Assembly: GCF_002929845.1 (NCBI RefSeq)
Contig: NZ_PJJS01000053.1
Location: 157,587 to 221,586, forward strand
Direction of reading: 5' to 3'
Length of the DNA stretch: 64,000 nt
DNA from: Cryobacterium sp. M96
GTDB taxonomy: Bacteria > Actinomycetota > Actinomycetes > Actinomycetales > Microbacteriaceae
In this document: positions 1-7,801 of the stretch, piece after piece
Layout: every line of letters begins with the position of its first letter
Numbering within the stretch: the first letter of the stretch is position 1
Position numbers and translations under genes: made by a program
The notes under the pieces: model-generated
What the model was told of the DNA's origin: nothing
The model's database searches: none
What the model saw: the letters and a program-made list of their open reading frames with translations, nothing else

Positions 1-4
1 GGCG

Positions 5-1156
5 CTACACGTCGTAGTCGACGACGACCCGGTCGGTCGTTGGGTGCGACTGGCAGGTGAGCACATAGCCGCGGGCCAGTTCGTCCGGTTCGAGGGCGTA
101 GTTCTCGGTCATCGTGACGTCACCGCTGACGAGCTTGGCGCGGCAGGTGCCACACACTCCCCCAGCGCAGGCAAACGGAACATCCGGCCGCACACGCAGG
201 GCGGCGTTCAGGATGCTCTCCTTCGCGTTGACGGGCGTGGTCACCGTGGCGCTCTCGCCGTCGAGCGTGAACTCGATCTCGAAGGTCTTGTCACCGATTC
301 CGACGACCACCGGCCGCCCGGTGTCGCCGACCGCGTGCGTCGGCTCCCCCGTCGTGAACAGTTCGAACCGGATGTGGCCCGGCTCGACGTCCACGCTCTC
401 CAGCGTGTCGCGGCACAACTGCACCAGTTCGAACGGCCCGCAGAGGAACCACTCGTCGACGGCGTTGGGACGGATGATGCTGGCCAGCATCAGGCGCAGC
501 TTCTCCTCGTCGATCCGGCCGGAGAGCAGGGCGGAGGAACGAGACTGGCGCGAGAGCACGTGGTGCAGTGCCAGCCGGGCCGGGTACCGGTCTTTCAGGT
601 CGGCGAGCTCGTCGAGGAACATCACGTCGAGCGCGGTGCGGTTTGTGTAGACGAGCGTGAAGCGGGAGGTCTCCGAGCGTTCGAGCACGGTGTGTGCGAG
701 CGACATCAGCGGCGTGATGCCGCTGCCGGCGGCGATGCCGACGATGTGCTTGTCGTCCAGAGTGTCCAGCGCGGTGGTGAACGTGCCCTGCGGGCTCATC
801 ACGTCAAGGCGGTCCCCGGCCCGGAGTTCGGTGTTCGCCCAACTGGAGAAGACCCCGCCGAGGTCGCGCTTGATCGCGACGCTGACCGAGCCGAGCGCGT
901 GCGGACGACAGATCGAGTAGCTGCGGCGCAGCTCCCGGCCGCCGATCGTGGCGCGCAACGCCAGGTGCTGCCCGGGGTCGTAGTCGAACTCCCCCTGCAG
1001 CGCCTCGGGAACCAGGAAGGTCACCTCGACGCTGTCCTGGGTGAGCTGACGCACCTCGCCGACGGCGAGGGTGTGGAACCGGGCGCGGCGCTTTTTAGGC
1101 TCGGTGGCAGGGTCGAGAACGGCTGAATCGGTACTGCGCAGATTGAGTGCGGCCAT
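5..1156 (-). CDS. paaE: Phenylacetyl-CoA epoxidase reductase PaaE
   Basis: Electron-transfer subunit that passes electrons from NAD(P)H to the di-iron oxygenase PaaA in the ring-1,2-epoxidase of phenylacetyl-CoA degradation. The 383-residue product has an N-terminal ferredoxin-reductase FAD domain (motif RRSYSIC), an NAD-binding domain (GIAAGSGITPLMS) and a C-terminal plant-type 2Fe-2S domain with CAGGVCGTC and a later cysteine in VLTCQS. I start it at the ATG that opens MAALNLRS, because the open frame upstream only reads through paaD in another frame. It lies two bases after paaD and is the last gene of paaABCDE. The stop is five bases from the window edge, so further paa genes may lie outside. 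Family assignment is firm. Confidence 0.95.
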   Translation of the reverse strand: MAALNLRSTDSAVLDPATEPKKRRARFHTLAVGEVRQLTQDSVEVTFLVPEALQGEFDYDPGQHLALRATIGGRELRRSYSICRPHALGSVSVAIKRDLGGVFSSWANTELRAGDRLDVMSPQGTFTTALDTLDDKHIVGIAAGSGITPLMSLAHTVLERSETSRFTLVYTNRTALDVMFLDELADLKDRYPARLALHHVLSRQSRSSALLSGRIDEEKLRLMLASIIRPNAVDEWFLCGPFELVQLCRDTLESVDVEPGHIRFELFTTGEPTHAVGDTGRPVVVGIGDKTFEIEFTLDGESATVTTPVNAKESILNAALRVRPDVPFACAGGVCGTCRAKLVSGDVTMTENYALEPDELARGYVLTCQSHPTTDRVVVDYDV

Positions 1157-1158
1157 GG

Positions 1159-1686
1159 TTACAACACCTTGAAGTAGTCGAACGGTTCGAGGCAGTCCCG
1201 GCACTCGTAGAGTGCTTTGCACGACGTCGAACCGAAGCGGGCGAGTTCCCGCGTATTCAGTGAGGAGCAGCGCGGGCACTTGACCACGAGTTGGAGCCGG
1301 ACGGCGCCGGTCGGGCGCACGCCGGAGTGGCCGGTCGGGGCAGCGATGCCATAACTGACCAGCTTCGCCTTGCCCTCCTCGCTCATCCAGTCGGTGGTCC
1401 AGGCCGGGGCGAGCACGAGTTCGACGGTGACGTTCTGGTAGTGGGCATTGGTGAGGGCCGCCCGGACGTCGTCGCGCATGGCCTCCATCGCGGGGCATCC
1501 GCTGTAGGTCGGCGTTAGGATGACGTGGGTTCCGTCGGCCGAAACGGCGACCGACCGAAGCACTCCCAGATCTTCAATCGTGAGCACGGGGACCTCCGGG
1601 TCGCAGACCTCGGCGGCGATGTCCCAGGCCTTCTGCGACGCCGCGTCGCCCGGACGCGGACGGGCAAGGGAGGCCACGGTCACCAT
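1159..1686 (-). CDS. paaD: Phenylacetyl-CoA epoxidase assembly protein PaaD
   Basis: Small accessory protein of the phenylacetyl-CoA epoxidase, thought to help iron or Fe-S cluster insertion. The N-terminal two thirds is a DUF59/MIP18-type domain (DPEVPVLTIEDLGVLR; TPTYSGCPAMEAM). The C-terminus is a zinc-ribbon-like segment with CPRC, a middle Cys and CRDC, typical of actinobacterial PaaD. The start chosen is the ATG reading MVTVASL, which overlaps the end of paaC by seven bases. Longer in-frame extensions would run deep into paaC. 175 residues, normal for the family. Confidence 0.92.
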   Translation of the reverse strand: MVTVASLARPRPGDAASQKAWDIAAEVCDPEVPVLTIEDLGVLRSVAVSADGTHVILTPTYSGCPAMEAMRDDVRAALTNAHYQNVTVELVLAPAWTTDWMSEEGKAKLVSYGIAAPTGHSGVRPTGAVRLQLVVKCPRCSSLNTRELARFGSTSCKALYECRDCLEPFDYFKVL

Positions 1687-2510
1687 TTCGCGCCGGGGTG
1701 CGCCCGCGCCAGCACCTGCATCTCGGCGAGCAGCGGCCCGAGGTTCTCGGAGTGGTCGCCGCGGCGCCCGCCCCCGGAGGAGATGAAGCCGCGGGGAACC
1801 TCGAGCTCGGCTTCGGCGAGCACGGGGAACATGGCGCTCAGGACTGAGGCCTGGAGAGAGGACGGCCGCACGGCGACGCCCTCGAGCCGGTCGATCAGCG
1901 GCTCGTCGACGAAGAGCTCCTCCACGAACGGCCATAGGTCGGAGAGACCGGTGATCATGCGCCGGCGGGATTCCTCGGTGCCCTGAGCGAGGCGCAGCAC
2001 CCACTGGATGGAATGGTCGCGGTGGTAGTCGACCTCCTTGACGGCCTTGGCCGCTATCGCGGCGAGCGTCGCATCCGTCGACTGCATCAGCGCGCTGTAG
2101 AGCTCGAACAGGTAGTGCGCCGCGATGAACTGACGGGCGATCGTGTGCGCGAAGTCACCGTTGGGCTGCTCGAACAGGTGCGCCGAGCGCCACTGGGGTT
2201 CGTCACGCCAGTACGCCAGGTCGTCCTCGGTTCGGCCGGATTCGGCCCCGGCGTAGTGCAACAGGGAACGGGCGTGCCCGATCAGGTCGAGGGCGATGTT
2301 GCCGAGAGCGATGTCCTCTTCCAGCTCCGGGGCGCGGGAGATCCACCAGCCCAGGTTCTGGGCCAGCACGAGCGAGTCGTCGCCGAGCCAAAGCGCGTAT
2401 TCCGCCACGTCGTGCGAGGCGACGGATGCCGCTTCGACCAGTTCCGCGGAGAGCTGGACCGTGTCGACGTCGACGTGGCCGTGGCCGTCCTGCTCGATGG
2501 TGTCGCTCAC
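1680..2510 (-). CDS. paaC: Phenylacetyl-CoA epoxidase structural subunit PaaC
   Basis: Non-catalytic ferritin-like subunit that pairs with PaaA in the epoxidase core. The 276-residue helical product carries the family pattern YALWLGDDSLVLAQNLGWW near the N-terminus and ALGNIALDLIGHARSLLHYA after it, both characteristic of PaaC. It overlaps paaB upstream by four bases (ATGA) and paaD downstream by seven, indicating translational coupling. The sequence shows nothing unusual. Confidence 0.94.
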   Translation of the reverse strand: MSDTIEQDGHGHVDVDTVQLSAELVEAASVASHDVAEYALWLGDDSLVLAQNLGWWISRAPELEEDIALGNIALDLIGHARSLLHYAGAESGRTEDDLAYWRDEPQWRSAHLFEQPNGDFAHTIARQFIAAHYLFELYSALMQSTDATLAAIAAKAVKEVDYHRDHSIQWVLRLAQGTEESRRRMITGLSDLWPFVEELFVDEPLIDRLEGVAVRPSSLQASVLSAMFPVLAEAELEVPRGFISSGGGRRGDHSENLGPLLAEMQVLARAHPGAKW

Positions 2511-2812
2511 AGGTGCTTCACCCCTTCGCTCTTCGTGTAGTAGCTCGCGTGGCGGTAGTTCTTGCCGGCGGGCGATTCGAAGAAGGCACCCTTCGCATCC
2601 GGATCGCTCGTGGTGATCGCGTCGGCAGGCACGACCCAGATCGAGACGCCCTCATTGCGGCGGGTGTAGAGGTCACGCGCGTTGCGCACCGCGAGGGTGG
2701 CGTCGGGGGCGTGCAGGGAACCCACGTGGGTGTGGCTGATTCCGCGGCTGGAGCGCACAAAAACCTCCCAAAGGGGCCAGATCTCCTTCTCGGATGCACC
2801 GGGAGCGCTCAT
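2507..2812 (-). CDS. paaB: Phenylacetyl-CoA epoxidase subunit PaaB
   Basis: Small subunit (101 residues) that bridges PaaAC dimers in the epoxidase. The family signatures WPLWEVFVRSSRG, SHTHVGSLHAPD and YTRRNEGVSIWVVP are all present, and the length is normal. It shares its first base with the last base of the paaA stop codon and overlaps paaC by four bases, so it is an interior gene of a tightly packed operon. Confidence 0.95.
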   Translation of the reverse strand: MSAPGASEKEIWPLWEVFVRSSRGISHTHVGSLHAPDATLAVRNARDLYTRRNEGVSIWVVPADAITTSDPDAKGAFFESPAGKNYRHASYYTKSEGVKHL

Positions 2813-3795
2813 TATGCGACCGCCTTCACGCCCTGCTTGGCGGCGTACGCGGCAGCAGCCTCACGCACCCACTGACCCTCGTCGTGCGCGTCGCGGCGGC
2901 GCTGGAGGCGCCTGGCGTTCGCCGGTCCGCGGCCCGCGAGCACCTCGTGGAATTCGGTCCAGTCAATTTCGCCCATGTCGTACGCACCCTTTTCTTCGTT
3001 CCAGCGCAGGTCCGGGTCCGGCAGCGTCACACCGAGCACCTCGGCCTGCGGCACGAGCATTCCGACGAAGCGCTGGCGCAGGTCGTCGTTGGAGAACCGC
3101 TTGATGTTCCAGGCCATCGACTGCGCAGAGTTGGGCGAGTCGTCATCGGGCGGCCCGAACATCTGCAGGGCCGGCCAGTACCAGCGGTTGACCGATTCCT
3201 GGGCCATCTCGCGCTGGGCGGGCGTGCCTTTCATCAGCTCGAGCAGGATCTCGAAGCCCTGCCGCTGGTGGAAAGACTCCTCCTTACAGATGCGCACCAT
3301 GGCGCGCCCGTACGGACCGTAGGACGCGCGGCAGAGCGGCACCTGGTTGCAGATCGCGGCGCCGTCGACGAGCCAGCCGATGGCGCCCATGTCGGCCCAG
3401 GTGGGACTCGGGTAGTTGAAGATGGAGGAGTAGCGCGCCTTGCCCGCGATGAGCTGGTCCGTCATCAGGTCGCGGCTGATGCCGAGAGTCTGCGCGGCGG
3501 AGTAGAGGTAGAGACCGTGGCCGGCCTCGTCCTGCACCTTGGCCAGTAGGATCGCCTTGCGCTTCAGGCTGGGCGCCCGGGTGATCCAATTGCCCTCCGG
3601 CTGCATCCCGATGATCTCGGAGTGCGCGTGCTGGGAAATCTGGCGGATGAGGGTCTTGCGGTAGCCGTCCGGCATCCAATCACGCGGCTCGATTCGCGAA
3701 TCGGCGGCAATCAGGTCGTTGAACTGCTGCTCCTCGGCAGACACCGTGGCGGCGCTGTCCGGGGCGATAGCGTAGGGAACTGGCGGGATTGTCAT
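2812..3795 (-). CDS. paaA: Phenylacetyl-CoA epoxidase catalytic subunit PaaA
   Basis: Di-iron monooxygenase that converts phenylacetyl-CoA to the 1,2-epoxide. Iron-ligand helices are visible as QDEAGHG (about residue 120) and [12 protein letters not shown] (about residue 180). [10 protein letters not shown] and [13 protein letters not shown] are also typical. The start is the ATG of MTIPPVPYA, giving 327 residues, because an AGGAG lies seven bases upstream; the upstream in-frame ATG near 3828 lies inside the operator. First gene of the leftward paaABCDE operon, with a promoter and PaaR-type operator immediately upstream. Confidence 0.95.
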   Translation of the reverse strand: MTIPPVPYAIAPDSAATVSAEEQQFNDLIAADSRIEPRDWMPDGYRKTLIRQISQHAHSEIIGMQPEGNWITRAPSLKRKAILLAKVQDEAGHGLYLYSAAQTLGISRDLMTDQLIAGKARYSSIFNYPSPTWADMGAIGWLVDGAAICNQVPLCRASYGPYGRAMVRICKEESFHQRQGFEILLELMKGTPAQREMAQESVNRWYWPALQMFGPPDDDSPNSAQSMAWNIKRFSNDDLRQRFVGMLVPQAEVLGVTLPDPDLRWNEEKGAYDMGEIDWTEFHEVLAGRGPANARRLQRRRDAHDEGQWVREAAAAYAAKQGVKAVA

Positions 3796-3823
3796 CGTTG
3801 ACTCCTGGGTTTGGCGAACTTTT

Positions 3824-3845
3824 ACCAACCGATCGTTCAGTTAGT
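3824..3845. promoter_or_regulatory. PaaR-type operator in the paaA/paaI intergenic region
   Basis: A 22-bp imperfect palindrome (8 of 11 bases pair) starts ACCAACCGATC and ends GTTCAGTTAGT. From memory it fits the 22-bp motif described for the TetR-type PaaR of Corynebacterium glutamicum at all but two of its fixed positions. It begins just inside the leftward -10 hexamer and runs over the predicted transcription start of paaA, a normal repressor position. The paaR gene lies four genes away. Binding is inferred. Confidence 0.75.
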
Positions 3846-3871
3846 ATATGGTTTCCCTACGACCCCCACAA
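3843..3871 (-). promoter_or_regulatory. Predicted paaA operon promoter
   Basis: On the minus strand TTGTGG (3866-3871) is followed after exactly 17 bases by TATACT (3843-3848), one mismatch from the -10 consensus. The predicted start site falls inside the adjacent PaaR-type palindrome. Confidence 0.6.
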
Positions 3872-3911
3872 CCATGCGTTGCGGCCCGCGGAACTCAATG
3901 AGGAGAACCAC

Positions 3912-4346
3912 ATGACGGAAGTTTTACCGCCCTCCAACGGGGCCATGATGGAGAACGACCGGGCATCGGCCGCACTCGGCATGGTCGTGCACGCCTCAGA
4001 GCCCGGCCGCGCGGTCGTCTCCATGCTCCTGCGGGACGACATGATGAACGGCTTCGACGTGACGCACGGCGGGATCGTCTTCGCTCTGGCCGACACGGCG
4101 TTCGCGATCGCCTGCAACGACGACCACCACGTCACGCTCGCGTCGGGCGCCGACATCACCTTTCTGAAGCCCACCGCCGCCGGGCAGACCCTCACCGCGA
4201 CCGCCGTGTTGCGCACCAAGAGCGGTCGCTCCGGACTTTATGACGTGCGCGTTGCCAACGAGCACAACGTACCGGTGGCGGAGTTTCGCGGGCGCAGCCG
4301 CACCACCAACTTTCCCGTGCCTGGTTCCGTCGCTCCTCTACTTTAA
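3912..4346 (+). CDS. paaI: Hydroxyphenylacetyl-CoA thioesterase PaaI
   Basis: Hot-dog-fold acyl-CoA thioesterase thought to rescue CoA trapped in dead-end hydroxyphenylacetyl-CoA. The motif THGGIVFALADTAFAIACN holds the catalytic Asp (LAD) pattern of PaaI. 144 residues. The ATG at MTEVLPP is chosen because AGGAGAA stands nine bases upstream; the longer open frame runs through the operator. Divergent from paaA, it starts the rightward unit paaI-paaK-paaR and probably shares the PaaR-type operator. Confidence 0.92.
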   Translation: MTEVLPPSNGAMMENDRASAALGMVVHASEPGRAVVSMLLRDDMMNGFDVTHGGIVFALADTAFAIACNDDHHVTLASGADITFLKPTAAGQTLTATAVLRTKSGRSGLYDVRVANEHNVPVAEFRGRSRTTNFPVPGSVAPLL

Positions 4347-4370
4347 ATCCGCATTCCACCAGGAGGCCTC

Positions 4371-5690
4371 ATGTCAACGATGACCAAGACCCGCTTGCAC
4401 GCCCCGGCCCAGGATGAACTCGATCCCGAGGAGCGGATGTCCCGTGACGAACTGCAGGCGTTACAGCTGACCCGGCTGCAGAAGACCGTACGGCTCGCCT
4501 ACCAGAACGTTCCTCTCTATACCCGCAAGTTCAACGAGGCCGGAGTGCACCCGGACGACATCCGCACCCTGGACGATGTGGCCCTGCTGCCCTTCACGAC
4601 CAAGGACGACCTGCGCGTCTCCTACCCGTTCGGCATGTTCGCGGTGCCGTTGGACCAGGTCGCGCGCATCCACACCTCCTCCGGGACCACCGGGCTGCCG
4701 ACCGTCGTCGGCTACACGAAGAAGGACCTCAGGATGTGGGCGGGCCTGGTGGCGCGCAGCCTTCGCGCCTCCGGCGTGCGGCCCGGCATGCGCGTGCACA
4801 ACGCGTACGGTTACGGCCTCTTCACCGGCGGCCTCGGCGCGCACGCGGGCATCGAAGCGCTGGGCGCCACCGCCATCCCGATGTCCGGCGGCCAGACCAA
4901 CAAGCAGGTCAAGATGATCCAGGACTTCGAACCGGACGTCATCATGGCCACGCCCAGCTACCTGCTGACGATCACGGATGCGATGGTCGCGGCCGGCATG
5001 GACCCTCGCTCGTCCAGCCTGAAGGCGGGCGTGCTCGGCGCAGAGCCGTGGACCAATCAGATGCGGCTCGAGCTGGAAGACCGCCTCGACTTCGACGCGC
5101 TCGACATCTACGGGCTCAGCGAGGTGATGGGCCCGGGCGTGGGCAACGAGTGCATCGAGACGAAAGACGGACCGCACCTCTGGGAGGACAACTTCCTGCC
5201 CGAGGTCATCGACGGCGACAGCGGACTCGTGCTGCCTGACGGCACCCAGGGTGAGCTCGTGTTCACGTCGCTGACCAAGGAAGCTTTCCCGGTCATCCGT
5301 TACCGAACCCGCGACCTGACCCGCCTGCTGCCCGGATCGGCGCGCCCCGGCATGCGCCGGATGGAGAAGATCACGGGTCGCAACGACGACATGATCATCC
5401 TGCGCGGCGTCAACCTGTTCCCGACCCAGATCGAGGAGATCGTGCTCAGCATCCCGAGCCTCTCCCCGCACTTCGTGATCGAGCTGACCCGGCCGAACCG
5501 GATGGACGAACTGACCGTTCGGATCGAACGGCACGAGCACGCCAGCGATGTCGCCTCCGACATCGCCTCAGCGCTGCTGATCCATAAGATCAAGGACCTG
5601 ATCGGGTCCAGCGTCAACGTGTTGATCGTCGAACCCGGCACGCTCGAGCGCAGCACCGGCAAGCACAAGCGTGTCTACGACCTGCGCTGA
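4371..5690 (+). CDS. paaK: Phenylacetate-CoA ligase PaaK
   Basis: AMP-forming ligase that activates phenylacetate with ATP and CoA, the entry step of the pathway. The 439-residue product has the adenylate loop TSSGTTGLPTVVGYT (about residue 100), the second motif DIYGLSEVMGPGVG, and the C-terminal hinge GRNDDMIILRGVNLFPTQIEE, normal for the family. A strong AGGAGG lies six bases before the ATG. Transcribed with paaI, 24 bases apart. Confidence 0.95.
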   Translation: MSTMTKTRLHAPAQDELDPEERMSRDELQALQLTRLQKTVRLAYQNVPLYTRKFNEAGVHPDDIRTLDDVALLPFTTKDDLRVSYPFGMFAVPLDQVARIHTSSGTTGLPTVVGYTKKDLRMWAGLVARSLRASGVRPGMRVHNAYGYGLFTGGLGAHAGIEALGATAIPMSGGQTNKQVKMIQDFEPDVIMATPSYLLTITDAMVAAGMDPRSSSLKAGVLGAEPWTNQMRLELEDRLDFDALDIYGLSEVMGPGVGNECIETKDGPHLWEDNFLPEVIDGDSGLVLPDGTQGELVFTSLTKEAFPVIRYRTRDLTRLLPGSARPGMRRMEKITGRNDDMIILRGVNLFPTQIEEIVLSIPSLSPHFVIELTRPNRMDELTVRIERHEHASDVASDIASALLIHKIKDLIGSSVNVLIVEPGTLERSTGKHKRVYDLR

Positions 5691-5711
5691 GTCTGCCGCA
5701 CAACCCGCGCA

Positions 5712-5751
5712 GTCACGGGCCGGTCGTTCCTCCGGAAACCCGGCTCGTGAC
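5712..5751. promoter_or_regulatory. Inverted repeat between paaK and paaR
   Basis: GTCACGGGCCGG (5712-5723) and CCGGCTCGTGAC (5740-5751) pair at 11 of 12 positions around a 16-base loop. It may be a paaK attenuator or an autoregulatory site of PaaR. There is no U-tract, so a simple intrinsic terminator is unlikely. A possible GTG start for paaR falls inside the right arm, which favours the later ATG. Confidence 0.45.
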
Positions 5752-5764
5752 AGACTTCTCGATT

Positions 5765-6400
5765 ATGTCTGAACCAGCCCTGGCCAAGCGTGGCCGCCCC
5801 GGATACGACCAGCCCGCCATTCTCGAGGTGGCGGTCGCCGCCTTCAACGAGTTCGGTTACGACGCCACCTCGATGGGCGTGCTCGCGACCCGCCTCGGCC
5901 TGTCGAAATCGGCGATCTACCACCACTTCACCTCGAAGGAGGAGCTGCTGGAACAGGCTCTCGGCGAGGCCCTCGACGGACTCGAAGGGGTGCTGCTCAA
6001 GCAGAGCGCCCAGTGCGGCCCGGCCATCGACCGGCTCGCCGCGGTGCTGCGCGGAGCCGTGGAGGTGCTCACCTCCCGGCTGCCCTACGTGACGCTGCTG
6101 CTACGGGTGCGCGGAAACACGGATGTCGAGCGCGCCGCGCTCGCCCGCCGGCGCTTATTCGACCGGGCCGTATCCGCCCTCGTGGTGGAGGCCCGCGATG
6201 AGGGGTCCCTGCGCGGCGACATCGACCCTCGGATCGTGACCCGGCTGCTGTTCGGCATGGTGAACTCGATCGTGGAGTGGTACCGGCCGGAGGGGCCGGA
6301 AGATGCCGGTCAACTCGCCAACGATGTGCTCGCGGTGGCGCTCGACGGGCTGCGGGTGGCGCCGGGCTCGCGGGTCTCGGCGAGCTCGACCACCGAATAG
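5765..6400 (+). CDS. paaR: TetR-family regulator, likely PaaR
   Basis: Probable phenylacetyl-CoA-responsive repressor of the paa genes. The N-terminal helix-turn-helix reads GVLATRLGLSKSAIYHHF (about residues 36-53) and the C-terminal part is a TetR ligand domain. 211 residues from the ATG; a GTG at 5747 in frame is the alternative, but it lies in an inverted repeat. Position next to paaK and the PaaR-like palindrome at 3824 support the assignment, though ligand specificity cannot be read from sequence. The last residues (SRVSASSTTE) are encoded by a copy of a dispersed repeat half-site. Confidence 0.82.
   Translation: MSEPALAKRGRPGYDQPAILEVAVAAFNEFGYDATSMGVLATRLGLSKSAIYHHFTSKEELLEQALGEALDGLEGVLLKQSAQCGPAIDRLAAVLRGAVEVLTSRLPYVTLLLRVRGNTDVERAALARRRLFDRAVSALVVEARDEGSLRGDIDPRIVTRLLFGMVNSIVEWYRPEGPEDAGQLANDVLAVALDGLRVAPGSRVSASSTTE
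6373..6396 (+). repeat. REP-like half-site forming the paaR 3' end
   Basis: The sequence GGTCTCGGCGAGCTCGACC and the next few bases match 20 of 23 positions of the half-site at 55666-55688 inside the RND permease gene. It supplies the last codons of paaR. Confidence 0.5.
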
Positions 6401-6409
6401 AGGAGACAC

Positions 6410-6853
6410 GTGAACGAGAACTGGAAGATCACGCTCGGCGAACTTGACGAGAAGATGGGCGTGACCATCCTCGAGCAGTCCGCGGAGCGGGTCGTCGCGA
6501 CGATGCCGGTGGAGGGCAACCGGCAGTCCTTCGGGCTGCTGCACGGCGGGGCATCCGTCGCCTTCGCCGAGGCTCTCGGCTCGTGGGCTGCCGTGATCCA
6601 TGCGGGCCCGGGGCGAAGCGCGGTGGGCCTCGACATCAACGCGACCCACCACCTCGCGGCGCGGTCGGGAATCGTGACCGGGGTGGCGACGGCCATCCGG
6701 CTCGGGCGCACGATCGCCTGCCACGAGATCGTGATCAGCGACGACCAGGGCCGTCGGTTGTGCACCGCGCGCATCACGAACCTGATCGTCGACGCGCCCG
6801 ACCGGCCGCCGTTCGTGCCCCGGGCGCAAGACGGCGCGACACCGGTGGACTAA
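6410..6853 (+). CDS. Hot-dog-fold thioesterase (MenI/EntH-like)
   Basis: Acyl-CoA thioesterase of 147 residues. The motif LHGGASVAFAEALGSW carries a catalytic Glu where PaaI carries Asp, as in the 1,4-dihydroxy-2-naphthoyl-CoA and EntH group. The GTG start at 6410 has AGGAG five bases upstream, nine bases after paaR, so it is probably co-transcribed. Either it serves the phenylacetate unit as a second rescue thioesterase, or it is a menaquinone-pathway enzyme placed here by chance. The sequence does not decide. Confidence 0.8.
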   Translation: MNENWKITLGELDEKMGVTILEQSAERVVATMPVEGNRQSFGLLHGGASVAFAEALGSWAAVIHAGPGRSAVGLDINATHHLAARSGIVTGVATAIRLGRTIACHEIVISDDQGRRLCTARITNLIVDAPDRPPFVPRAQDGATPVD

Positions 6854-6863
6854 TCTCACTTAC

Positions 6864-7208
6864 ATGAACGCATCGGACCCTGACCAGGAGCCCCGGCCCA
6901 CCCCCGGGAGCGACGCCCGCTGGACGTTCCTGACCAACCACGCACACGTTCTCGTCACGATCGCGCGGGATCCGCAGTGCCGGATGCGCGAAGTGGCCTC
7001 CCGGGTGGGCGTCACCGAGCGCGGGGCCCAGAAGATCATCGCCGATCTCGTGGCGAGCGGTTACATCACGAGAACCCGGGTCGGGCGGCGCAACAGCTAC
7101 CAGATCGCCCCCGGGCGACCGTTCCGGCATCCGGTGTCCGAAGGACACGAACTCGACGAGCTGCTCGCCGTGCTCGTGCCGGTCCCACCCCCCAAGTTGG
7201 ACACCTGA
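6864..7208 (+). CDS. Winged-helix DNA-binding protein
   Basis: 114-residue predicted transcription factor of the ArsR/MarR-like winged-helix type. The recognition region reads MREVASRVGVTERGAQKIIADLVASGY (about residues 42-68), followed by a wing with RVGRRNSYQI. The N-terminus is polar and proline-rich. No ribosome site precedes the ATG; TAATCT stands 11 bases upstream of it, compatible with a leaderless or near-leaderless mRNA. The target is unknown; the downstream stress-protein and ATPase genes are candidates by position only. Confidence 0.75.
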   Translation: MNASDPDQEPRPTPGSDARWTFLTNHAHVLVTIARDPQCRMREVASRVGVTERGAQKIIADLVASGYITRTRVGRRNSYQIAPGRPFRHPVSEGHELDELLAVLVPVPPPKLDT

Positions 7209-7279
7209 ACGGCAGTTCGCTAATCTGGGAGTGTTCTGATCGTTCTTCCTCATTCATCCCCCAGTTTGGAGAGTCCGCC

Positions 7280-7792
7280 GTGAGCACCGAAGGCACCACC
7301 CCTGCAGGCACACCGGAAACCGCCGAGGCGTCCACGCCGGCGCCGTCGCCAGCCGGCAGCATCGTCGTCGGCCACGACGGCTCGGCCTTCGCAGACCACG
7401 CGCTCAGCACGGCGCTCGGGCTCGCCGATCAGTTGCACGCCCCGGTCGTGATCGTGCGCGCCTGGTCAATCGACACCGCCCCCAGGCCCGCGAACTGGGA
7501 GTTCGGCTACGTGTCGACGTTCGCCGAATACTCGGAGGCGGTTCGGGCCGCACTGATCGAGGACACCGCTGCGCTGGTGCATGCCTTCCCGAACGTGACC
7601 GTCGACTACCGGGCCGTGCATGCGGGGCCTGCCCGCAGCCTGATCGAGGTGTCGCGTGAGGCGCGGATGCTCGTGGTCGGTTCCCGCGGGCGCGGCAACC
7701 TGGCCGGACTGTTGTTGGGCTCGGTCAGCGACCAGTGCACCCGGCTCTCGGTCTGCCCGGTGCTGGTGACGCGCAAACGACCGAATCGCTGA
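7280..7792 (+). CDS. Universal stress protein (UspA family)
   Basis: Single Usp domain of 170 residues preceded by about 30 residues rich in Thr, Pro and Ala. The domain opens with IVVGHDGSAFADHAL and ends with the ATP-binding signature VVGSRGRGNLAGLLLGSVS, so ATP binding is likely. GTG start with GGAGAG six bases upstream. Nine bases separate it from the following P-type ATPase, suggesting a joint transcript. Usp proteins modulate stress survival, but the exact role is not predictable. Confidence 0.9.
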   Translation: MSTEGTTPAGTPETAEASTPAPSPAGSIVVGHDGSAFADHALSTALGLADQLHAPVVIVRAWSIDTAPRPANWEFGYVSTFAEYSEAVRAALIEDTAALVHAFPNVTVDYRAVHAGPARSLIEVSREARMLVVGSRGRGNLAGLLLGSVSDQCTRLSVCPVLVTRKRPNR

Positions 7793-7801
7793 CCCAGACG
7801 G

